Positions 7,448 through 14,098 of a stretch of DNA of 15,244 nucleotides are shown piece after piece (the stretch's first letter is position 1; the number at the start of each line of letters is the position of its first letter). The position numbers were made by a program, and so were the translations under genes. This stretch comes from Candidatus Levybacteria bacterium RIFCSPLOWO2_01_FULL_42_15 (lineage in GTDB: Bacteria > Patescibacteriota > Microgenomatia > Levybacterales > UBA12049): assembly GCA_001784055.1 (NCBI GenBank), contig MFOZ01000019.1:1-15244 (forward strand). Reading direction: 5' to 3'. The notes below the pieces were generated by a model. It ran no database searches and had not been told where the DNA came from. It worked only from the letters and a program-made list of their open reading frames with translations.

Positions 7448-9492
7448 AGACAGTATTGGGCTGGATAACAGTTCTTTTGATATTTTTTATCTTTAAGAAT
7501 TGGTTTACAGCTCCTTTTATTACTGCTGGTGATTTCCCGCATTTCTTCAATGAAACGATTGCTCAATGGTCAATAATTCCTCCTTCATGGAATCCTACAA
7601 ATGGTAACGGTTTTGGCGGGGAACATCTTTTATATGCCTTGGATAGCTATATATACTTTCTTGGAGGATTTATGGTTAACCGGATTGGATTACCGTGGGA
7701 GGTTGTATATAAATTTTTTGTTTTTGGTCTTTTTATTATTCTTTCAGTATATTCAAGTATATACTTGTTAAAAAAAACTTTAGAAAACCCCCGTATATTT
7801 CAAATGATTATTGGCGTATTGTTATTTTTGACGAATACCTATATTTTTATGATTGTGGGTGGCGGACAAATGGGAGTAGCGCTAGCTTATTCTATAGCGC
7901 CTCTAGTGCTTACTCGGTTCATAATGATAATTCAAAATTCAGACTTTGCTACCCAAGGAGTAAAATCTAGAATAAAACAGGTATTGCTGGCAAGTTTTGT
8001 TTTAGCGGTGCAGATTATGTTTGATGCGCGACTTGCCCTACTTACCCTAGCTGTTACGCTGGCGTACTTATTCTTTTTTATCTTGACAACTCAATTAAAC
8101 AAAAAAATAATAATAAAAAAAATTGTATCTTTTTTTAGTGTAATTTTCTTAGGGTTGTTATTTCACCTATCGTGGATTTTACCAAGAATTCTTTTTGGCG
8201 CAACTGCTCTTGAAGGATTAATAAAAAACAGTACAGAAGGGGTATTGCGTAACTCGTTTGAATTTTTTTCCTTTGCGCAATTTCCGCAGACGGTCTCTTT
8301 TCTTCATCCGAATTGGCCTGAAAATATCTTCGGAAAAATATATTTTATGAATCCCGAATTCCTTGCTTTGCCGATTCTGGCATTTTCTTCTTTATTTTTT
8401 ATTAAAAAAAACAGTCATAAAAAAAACAATCAAATAATTATATTTTTTGCGCTGCTTGGGCTTATTGGTGCATTTCTTGCAAAGGGAGCAAATCCTCCTT
8501 TTGAGGAAATAAATGTATCGATTTTTATGCATATGCCTGCATCAGAAATCTTCAGGGACTCTACGAAATTCTATTTATTTATTGCTTTATCATATACGGT
8601 ATTAATACCTTTTAGCGTACATAATATTTATAATTTTTTTAAAACAAAATTCAATGTTCCTAATAAAAAAGTACACATTTTAAATTACATACCATGTATA
8701 TTTTTGTTTTTTGTTTTTTTATTTTTACTTTTTTTGATACGCCCTATCTTTCTTGACGAACTTCGGGGAACGTTTAAGCAGTACGAAATGCCAAAAGAGT
8801 ACATAGAGTTAAAAGACTTTCTTGTTGAGAAACCTACTTTTTTCCGAACTCTTTGGTTGCCTACGCAGCACAGGTTTAATTTTTACAGTCTTACTCATCC
8901 GGCTACTTCGGCAAAAGAATTATTTACAGCAACAAATTCTGCCGAAATAATCATGCAGCTTCATGATGAAAAAACCAAAGATTATCTTATGAATTTAGCG
9001 ATACAATATATTATTGTTCCCTACGATTCTTTTGGGGAAATATTTGTAAGAGATAGAAAATATAATGAAAAAGAATATGAAGATACATCGGAAGGTCTTA
9101 AAAAAATTTCTTGGTTAGAAAAACTGGAGGGATTTGAGAAAATAGGTGTTTATAAAATCACTCAAAAAGCAAGCGACCATTTTAGGCTATATGGAGAAGG
9201 AAATATTTCTTATGAAATGAGAAAGCCCGATAGATATGATATCAGTATATCTGTTCCAAAACCTTCAAAATTAATTTTTGTAGAAAATTATAATCCATAT
9301 TGGATTGCGAAGTTGGGCAAGAATGAAATAAAAAGCGAGAAAACAGAAGATAATCTTAATAGCTTTGCCATAGAGAAATCAGGAAGTTATAGCGGAGAGA
9401 TTTATTCTTCCAAACAGGAGGCATATAATTATGGGCAAATAGCATCATTAGTTATGCTGACAACATTTATAGTAAGTCTTTTTATGCTGTAA
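7444..9492 (+). CDS. GT-C-like membrane glycosyltransferase, AftD/DUF3367-like
   Basis: Integral-membrane protein of 682 aa that starts in a 4-base ATGA overlap with its neighbour. After the first helix (about 4-20) the outer loop reads TAGDFPHF with D30, a plausible GT-C catalytic acid. It continues into a Trp/Pro/Gly-rich stretch, then about ten further membrane helices up to residue ~435. SEIFRDSTKF near 367-376 matches the (M/I)FR(N/D) signature of the two larger proteins. The C-terminal ~230 residues are extracytoplasmic, end in strands around IFVENYNPYWIAKL and close with one hydrophobic helix (about 660-682). The layout is like bacterial proteins annotated as alpha-(1->3)-arabinofuranosyltransferase-type (DUF3367), but without that family's large carbohydrate-binding inserts. 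It is more distant from the two paralogs than they are from each other. The donor and acceptor sugars are unknown. Confidence 0.78.
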   Translation: MKTVLGWITVLLIFFIFKNWFTAPFITAGDFPHFFNETIAQWSIIPPSWNPTNGNGFGGEHLLYALDSYIYFLGGFMVNRIGLPWEVVYKFFVFGLFIILSVYSSIYLLKKTLENPRIFQMIIGVLLFLTNTYIFMIVGGGQMGVALAYSIAPLVLTRFIMIIQNSDFATQGVKSRIKQVLLASFVLAVQIMFDARLALLTLAVTLAYLFFFILTTQLNKKIIIKKIVSFFSVIFLGLLFHLSWILPRILFGATALEGLIKNSTEGVLRNSFEFFSFAQFPQTVSFLHPNWPENIFGKIYFMNPEFLALPILAFSSLFFIKKNSHKKNNQIIIFFALLGLIGAFLAKGANPPFEEINVSIFMHMPASEIFRDSTKFYLFIALSYTVLIPFSVHNIYNFFKTKFNVPNKKVHILNYIPCIFLFFVFLFLLFLIRPIFLDELRGTFKQYEMPKEYIELKDFLVEKPTFFRTLWLPTQHRFNFYSLTHPATSAKELFTATNSAEIIMQLHDEKTKDYLMNLAIQYIIVPYDSFGEIFVRDRKYNEKEYEDTSEGLKKISWLEKLEGFEKIGVYKITQKASDHFRLYGEGNISYEMRKPDRYDISISVPKPSKLIFVENYNPYWIAKLGKNEIKSEKTEDNLNSFAIEKSGSYSGEIYSSKQEAYNYGQIASLVMLTTFIVSLFML

Positions 9493-9551
9493 CGCAAAAC
9501 ACTAAGCGAAACGATATGGGAACTAATCATAAAGATTTTTTTTATTTTAGT

Positions 9552-9644
9552 TTAAATCATTTTAATTTTTTCGATAATATAGTTAATATCTTTCTCCGAA
9601 ACTAATGGATGAACAGGGAGAGAAACTATTTCATTTGCCCATAA
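9552..9644 (-). pseudogene. C-terminal remnant of a DegT/DnrJ/EryC1/StrS aminotransferase
   Basis: On the minus strand, 30 codons and a TAA stop encode WANEIVSLPVHP followed by LVSEKDINYIIEKI. This is the usual C-terminal ending of PLP-dependent DegT-family sugar aminotransferases: the 'SLP-hP' strand, then 'ls..d..yi...i'. An in-frame stop lies just upstream (9645-9647). In another frame, bases about 9645-9673 read KYINASIIM, which fits the residues normally preceding this block, so the decay includes a frameshift. Nothing further of the ~370-aa enzyme remains, and its body should lie where the gene at 9703 now begins. It would have made an amino sugar nucleotide. I am confident of the family from the motif and fairly sure it is dead. 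Confidence 0.75.
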
Positions 9645-9702
9645 TTATAGATGCGTTAATGTATTTAATCAAATTAATCTAACAAATTAAAATCTACATT
9701 TC

Positions 9703-10740
9703 ATGAATAAAGCACCTATTAAAAACAAAGAGCTTTCTAGAATGATGGATACGCTGAATTCAGCGCCCAAAATATGCGTGCCTTCAGATTTCTGGCAAAT
9801 GTTAAATACTGTCCATATAAATAAACTTAATGTAGATGGGTTTGATTCTTTTAAACGGTCTATTAATAAAGCGTATTTTAATTGGGAAATATCAGGAATT
9901 TTTCTCCATCAGTTGCAATTTCTTTTTTCTGAAATTTATCGTGGAAATATATGGCCGATGGTAAAAAGTAAATTTATTGATAAAAACTTTTCAGGGAAAG
10001 TATTTGTTAAGTTTGAATTCTTATCAAGACTTGCCTATAAAGTATATGTAGCATATCTCTATGATTATGTAAGTAGGATTGATCGTCTCGGATTACTTAA
10101 AAAAATTTCTGAACCACTTCTTGGAGAACCTTTTTTAGTTAAATATCGTAATAGACTTATCTCTCAAGATCTCTGTAATTCTGTGCACGAGTTTTATAGC
10201 ATTACAAAAGAAATTAATCTGGACAAAAAGCTTGAAATAGCAGAAATAGGCGCGGGATATGGCAGGTTAGCATATGTTTTTCTTAAAGCGTTGCCAAAAG
10301 CAAGTTACTGCATTATCGATATTCCTCCTGCTTTATATATTTCTCAAGAATATCTTCGAAAAATATTTCCAAAAGAAAAAATATTTTTGTTTCGCCCATT
10401 TAAGAATTTTAAAGAAATAGAACAGGAATTTAGGAATGCAAGAATTAAATTTCTCCTACCACATCAAATTGAGTATCTACCAAAAAATTATTTCGATATA
10501 ATGATAAATATCAGTTCTCTTCATGAAATGCGTAGGGATCAGATCAATAATTACATAAAACAAGAAGATCGCTTAACTCAGGGATTTGTGTATTTAAAGC
10601 AGTGGAAAAAAGCCAGAGTGAAAGACAATAATTTTATTCGGGAAGATGAGTATCCAATTCCTTTAAAATGGAAAAAAATCTTTCATCGTATGCATCCGAT
10701 TCAGAATCTATTTTTTGAAACATTATACAGAACTAGATAA
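9703..10740 (+). CDS. Putative sugar O-methyltransferase (NanM-like)
   Basis: A 345-aa SAM-dependent methyltransferase that looks like the putative sugar O-methyltransferase family (TIGR04371-like, named after NanM). The SAM motif EIGAGYGRLA lies at 181-190, the second acidic motif CIIDIPPALY at 203-212, and the post-motif region FDIMINISSLHEM at 264-276. The N-terminal ~170 residues are probably helical and include PSDFWQML at 27-34, as in this family. It is soluble and cytoplasmic. It has no Shine-Dalgarno and follows a 210-base gap holding only a decayed aminotransferase. I see no convincing promoter, although this should be the first gene of the downstream run. Two bases separate it from the hydrolase gene. 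The likely role is O-methylation of a sugar on a nucleotide- or lipid-linked glycan. The methyltransferase call is firm; the sugar substrate comes from family and context. Confidence 0.8.
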   Translation: MNKAPIKNKELSRMMDTLNSAPKICVPSDFWQMLNTVHINKLNVDGFDSFKRSINKAYFNWEISGIFLHQLQFLFSEIYRGNIWPMVKSKFIDKNFSGKVFVKFEFLSRLAYKVYVAYLYDYVSRIDRLGLLKKISEPLLGEPFLVKYRNRLISQDLCNSVHEFYSITKEINLDKKLEIAEIGAGYGRLAYVFLKALPKASYCIIDIPPALYISQEYLRKIFPKEKIFLFRPFKNFKEIEQEFRNARIKFLLPHQIEYLPKNYFDIMINISSLHEMRRDQINNYIKQEDRLTQGFVYLKQWKKARVKDNNFIREDEYPIPLKWKKIFHRMHPIQNLFFETLYRTR

Positions 10741-10742
10741 TC

Positions 10743-11996
10743 ATGCATAATCTATTTTATTCTTTTCTTATAATTCTTACATTGTTTATAGTCTTTTTGA
10801 TAACCCAATTTATAAAAAATTACTATTTTATTGTTCTCTCCGAAAAGTCCAATCTGTTAACTTTAATAAGTTTCTATGTTATCGTTATTGGTGGATTTAT
10901 ATTTAGTGTTGGATTATTGTTTTTCCGGCGATGGATATATGCAAAGAGAAAAAAACTTCTTCTGTCCCTTAGCATCTTCTTTCTAGGCATTATTTTCATT
11001 GAACTATATCTTCATATTACCTATAAACGCCCAATGCGTTTTTCTCCGCATCAATATTTAAATTATATCGGGACACCAAACTACCGAAGTGCTGATGGAC
11101 TCAATATGCATAACAGTCTTGGCATGCGTGGGAAAGAAATAATAATGCCAAAGCCAGCAGGCAGAATACGACTTGCAATTTTGGGTGGTTCGACCGTATA
11201 TGAGGAATTTGTGAAAGATTGGAAAAAAGATTTTGCTAGACAACTCGAACATGAACTTAAACAAGCATATCCAAACAAAGATATTGAAGTTATCAACGCA
11301 GGATTACCCGGATGGGATTCATGGGAAGACCTTATTAACTTAGAATTTAGACTCATCGATTTAGACCTTGACGCTATCATTGTTTATGAGGGAGTAAATG
11401 ATGTGCATGCTCGGTTTGTGAGACCAAATTCCTATAAGGCGGACAATTCTGGAAATAAAAGCCAATGGGTAATAAAACCATGCTTGGTTTTATTATGTCT
11501 CAAAACAGTACAATTAATTACCGGATTTGATTCGTATAATTTTGATTTCGGCACTCCTACCTATACGCATCCCGTAACAAATGATTACAATGCAATTCTT
11601 GATATGACGCCTATTGAAGCTTTAGAAAAAAATCCTCCTATTTATTTTGAAAGAAACCTGCGCAATATCATTGCAGTTGCTCGTGAAAATGGCATTACCG
11701 TACTCCTTTCAACATGGGCATGGAGTAATCAATTACCTGACTATGCGGCAAGCCTTCATTATCAGAAAGGATTTAATGATCTCAACGATGTTGTAAAAAA
11801 AATTGGGAAAACGAAAAATGTTGAAATATATGATTTTGCAGTTGAAATGCCAGTGGATAAAAAATATTGGGCTGATGGTTCACATAGTAATTCAGAAGGA
11901 GTAACATTAAAAGCAAAATTATTCGCAAATTATATTATGAAGACTAATTTTCTTGATACTATTGAAACCACCAAAAAGAAAGAAAAATCATTATGA
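10743..11996 (+). CDS. Membrane-anchored SGNH/GDSL-family hydrolase or acyltransferase
   Basis: A 417-aa protein with three N-terminal membrane helices (about 3-22, 38-62 and 72-92). The very basic loop RRWIYAKRKK at 62-71 should be cytoplasmic, which places the catalytic domain outside the cell. The SGNH blocks are complete: block I LGGST with Ser150, block II NAGLPGW with Gly187, block III YEGVNDV with Asn219, and block V WADGSH with Asp378 and His381. Such enzymes remove or transfer acyl groups on glycans and lipids. The gene overlaps the next by 4 bases (ATGA), followed by the SxtJ-like, carbamoyltransferase and DUF5989 genes. This neighbourhood recurs in surface-polysaccharide loci of many bacteria. 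Esterase versus O-acetyltransferase activity cannot be decided from the motifs. Confidence 0.87.
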   Translation: MHNLFYSFLIILTLFIVFLITQFIKNYYFIVLSEKSNLLTLISFYVIVIGGFIFSVGLLFFRRWIYAKRKKLLLSLSIFFLGIIFIELYLHITYKRPMRFSPHQYLNYIGTPNYRSADGLNMHNSLGMRGKEIIMPKPAGRIRLAILGGSTVYEEFVKDWKKDFARQLEHELKQAYPNKDIEVINAGLPGWDSWEDLINLEFRLIDLDLDAIIVYEGVNDVHARFVRPNSYKADNSGNKSQWVIKPCLVLLCLKTVQLITGFDSYNFDFGTPTYTHPVTNDYNAILDMTPIEALEKNPPIYFERNLRNIIAVARENGITVLLSTWAWSNQLPDYAASLHYQKGFNDLNDVVKKIGKTKNVEIYDFAVEMPVDKKYWADGSHSNSEGVTLKAKLFANYIMKTNFLDTIETTKKKEKSL

Positions 11997-12211
11997 AAGC
12001 ATCAATTTTATTACACATATTTAGACAATTTTCAAAAAAGATTGCACGAATACAAGCATTTCTCATTCTAACAATGTTGTATTTTATAGTTCTTCCTTTT
12101 TTTGCGTTACCTTTCAAAATCTTTAAAAGAGAAATATACAGTAATAGAAATACGTGGAAATCATGGAAGTTTAAAGCAGAAACTATCCATGATCTTAAGA
12201 AGCAATTTTAA
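11993..12211 (+). CDS. Small SxtJ-like membrane protein next to the carbamoyltransferase
   Basis: A 72-aa protein that overlaps the hydrolase gene by 4 bases and the carbamoyltransferase start by 1 base (TAATG), so translation is almost certainly coupled. Its core, 'IARIQAFLILTMLYFIVLPF', matches the C-terminal half of SxtJ-type proteins that accompany NodU-like carbamoyltransferases, with the usual C-terminal Trp-rich stretch and final Phe. Basic residues flank the hydrophobic segment (20-43) on both sides (R11, K15, K16, R19; K42, K45, R46). This suggests a hairpin or re-entrant segment with both ends in the cytoplasm. Known SxtJ proteins are longer, near 130 aa, and carry an extra N-terminal hydrophobic hairpin that is absent here. 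The role is unknown; membrane docking of the carbamoyltransferase is an inference. Confidence 0.75.
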   Translation: MKASILLHIFRQFSKKIARIQAFLILTMLYFIVLPFFALPFKIFKREIYSNRNTWKSWKFKAETIHDLKKQF

Positions 12212-13875
12212 TGAATATTTTAGGAATCTCTTGTTTTTATCACGAGTCGGCAGCTGCGCTTATTCATGATGGTGAGATTATCGCTTCAGGGGCGCTTGAG
12301 CGATTTTCGAGAAAAAAACATGATGCATCCTTTCCGCAAGAGGTTATCGATTTTTGCCTTAAGGAAGGAAATATTAGCGCTGATAATCTTGATTACGTTG
12401 TTTTTTACGAAAAGCCATTTCGTAAATTTGAGCGTAATCTCATTATGTCGCTTGCATACTTTCCGAAATCGCATTTGCTTTTTGTCGATGCGATGAGGAA
12501 TTTTCTTACAGAAAAGTTGTGGATTAAATCTATTATTGCTTCGAAACTTCGCATAAATCCCGATAATGTCCTTTTTGTCCCGCATCATATCTCACATGTG
12601 GCCGCATCTTACTTTCTATCTCCATTTGAAACGGCAGCATTTCTTACGCTTGACGGCGTTGGTGAATGGACATCAGGTTGTTGGGGCGAAGCATCACAAA
12701 ACAAACTTTATCCCAAACAAGAGCTTAAATTTCCCCATTCTGTTGGACTTATCTATGCGGCATTTACTGCTTTTTGCGGATTTGAAGTTAACGATGGTGA
12801 GTACAAATTAATGGGAATGGCAGGTTATGGAAAGCCAATCCATACAGATAGAATAAAAAAATTATATAAACAGTATAGTGATGGATCTATAGAGTTAAAT
12901 CTTGAGTATTTTGCTTTTCATTGGTCTCCGCAAAAAATGTATACCAGCAAATTCCAAGCGTTATTTAAAGAACTTGATCCCGCAGATATTGCTGCAAGCA
13001 TTCAAGCGTGTACAGAGGAAATTGTATTCGCAATGCTTTCCTATATTTATAAAAAGACAAAGCAAAAACAACTTGTTTTTGGTGGCGGTGTTGCTCTGAA
13101 TAGCTCACTAAATGGAAAAATAATTAAGTCAACGCCATTTAAAGACATATTTATTTTTCCGGCAGCCGGGGACGATGGCGGCGCAGTTGGCGCAGCGCTT
13201 TATGTATATCATCATGCACTTGGTAATCCGAAAAAAAAATCACTGTCGCATGTTTTTTTTGGAAAAGAATTTACCGATGATGAGATAGAACAATTTCTTA
13301 AAAAAGAAAGCGTTCAATATAAAAAATTAGAAAAAAAGAAACTGATTGACTATGCAGTAAAAAAACTTATAAAAGGTAATGTTGTTGGTTGGTTTGAAGG
13401 AAAAGCTGAGTTTGGGCCACGTGCTCTTGGTCATAGATCTATTTTGGCCGACCCACGAAATCAAAAAATGAAAGATATTGTCAATAAGAAAATCAAATTT
13501 CGCGAAGAATTTAGGCCTTTTGCTCCGGCAGTGCTTGCGGAGTATGAAGCAGCATATTTTGATATAAACGCTTCAAAGCTTGTCCCATTTATGCTTGCGA
13601 CATGTAGAGCAAAACCATCTGCAAGAAAAGATGCGCCAGCAACAGTTCACGTAGATGGAACATCCAGAATACAACGTGTTGATAAAGACTACAATGGACG
13701 TTTTTATGGACTTCTTACAGCATTTTATGAAAAAACATCTGTACCTATTCTTTTAAATACATCGTTCAATGTTAAAGGAGAGCCGATTGTTAATTCGCCG
13801 AAAGACGCGCTTAATACCTTCAGAAATTCTGGTATAGACGTATTAGTTCTTGAAAATTTTATTATTGAAAAATAA
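12211..13875 (+). CDS. O-carbamoyltransferase, NodU/CmcH/TobZ family
   Basis: A 554-aa cytoplasmic enzyme. Members of the family transfer a carbamoyl group from carbamoyl phosphate, through a carbamoyl-adenylate made with ATP, to a hydroxyl of a sugar or natural product. The N-terminal Kae1-like domain begins with CFYHESAAALI (His11) and ERFSRKKHDASFP at 30-42. The metal- and substrate-binding block PHHISHVAASYF lies at 124-135, LDGVGEWTSG at 147-156 and LMGMAGYGKP at 200-209. The nucleotide site shows GGGVALN at 291-297 and GDDGG at 320-324. The C-terminal domain has FGPRALGHRSIL at 401-412 and LNTSFNVKGEPI at 515-526. All family landmarks are present and the length is close to the usual 560-610 aa. 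Its start overlaps the upstream stop by one base. In this setting the acceptor is probably a surface glycan sugar, but it could be a small secreted metabolite. Confidence 0.93.
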   Translation: MNILGISCFYHESAAALIHDGEIIASGALERFSRKKHDASFPQEVIDFCLKEGNISADNLDYVVFYEKPFRKFERNLIMSLAYFPKSHLLFVDAMRNFLTEKLWIKSIIASKLRINPDNVLFVPHHISHVAASYFLSPFETAAFLTLDGVGEWTSGCWGEASQNKLYPKQELKFPHSVGLIYAAFTAFCGFEVNDGEYKLMGMAGYGKPIHTDRIKKLYKQYSDGSIELNLEYFAFHWSPQKMYTSKFQALFKELDPADIAASIQACTEEIVFAMLSYIYKKTKQKQLVFGGGVALNSSLNGKIIKSTPFKDIFIFPAAGDDGGAVGAALYVYHHALGNPKKKSLSHVFFGKEFTDDEIEQFLKKESVQYKKLEKKKLIDYAVKKLIKGNVVGWFEGKAEFGPRALGHRSILADPRNQKMKDIVNKKIKFREEFRPFAPAVLAEYEAAYFDINASKLVPFMLATCRAKPSARKDAPATVHVDGTSRIQRVDKDYNGRFYGLLTAFYEKTSVPILLNTSFNVKGEPIVNSPKDALNTFRNSGIDVLVLENFIIEK

Positions 13876-13893
13876 CAGACAATACGATAAACT

Positions 13894-14098
13894 ATTTTAG
13901 TCTATGCAAATAATAAAACAATTTATAATTCGCTTTTCGATTATTAAAGAGCTTCTTCAGTTTATGTGGGAAGAAAAATTATGGTGGATGGTTCCATTTG
14001 TCATACTTCTTCTTATCGTAGGACTACTTCTTATTTTTGCCCAATCCTCTCCCATTGCACCATTTCTTTATACAATTTTTTAAATAAATTTTAGTCTA
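13894..14098 (+). repeat. 11-bp direct repeat flanking the DUF5989 gene
   Basis: ATTTTAGTCTA occurs at 13894-13904, ending on the A of the DUF5989 start codon. It occurs again at 14088-14098, just after that gene's stop, where it contains the stop codon of the minus-strand glycosyltransferase. The match does not extend on either side. It may be a recombination or insertion scar, or chance in AT-rich DNA. Confidence 0.5.
13904..14083 (+). CDS. DUF5989 family small membrane protein
   Basis: A 59-aa protein closely matching the DUF5989 family that accompanies NodU-type carbamoyltransferases. FSIIKELLQFMWEEKLWWMV at 11-30 is the amphipathic, Trp-rich lead-in. One membrane helix follows at about 30-46, then the diagnostic AQSSPIAPFLYTIF at 46-59. 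R10 and K15 before the helix favour a cytoplasmic N-terminus and an outward C-terminus. The gene lies 28 bases after the carbamoyltransferase, has no Shine-Dalgarno and is probably translated from the same message. Only 12 bases separate its stop from the stop of the convergent glycosyltransferase. Its function is not established. Its constant company suggests a structural or membrane-anchoring subunit of a carbamoylation complex, which is inference. The family match is strong despite the small size. Confidence 0.9.
   Translation: MQIIKQFIIRFSIIKELLQFMWEEKLWWMVPFVILLLIVGLLLIFAQSSPIAPFLYTIF

Noticed and set aside
9493..9550. Possible terminator after the third GT-C gene (T-run at about 9536-9544)
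   Set aside because: I find no stable GC-rich stem before the T-run; it is more likely AT-rich spacer.
9514..9603. 29-codon plus-strand ORF in the intergenic gap
   Set aside because: It is Phe/Asn-rich and antisense to the aminotransferase remnant, with no ribosome binding site; it is a shadow of that fragment.
9635..9667. Possible promoter for the sugar methyltransferase gene (TTGCCC with TATTTA-like boxes)
   Set aside because: The boxes match poorly, the spacing is not optimal and they sit within the aminotransferase remnant, so I could not support it.
11058..11380. Minus-strand ORFs of 68 and 99 codons inside the hydrolase gene
   Set aside because: They are antisense to a complete SGNH catalytic domain and resemble no family; they arise from codon use in the real gene.
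14084..14095. Bidirectional terminator between the convergent genes
   Set aside because: The 12-base gap is purely AT-rich with no inverted repeat.
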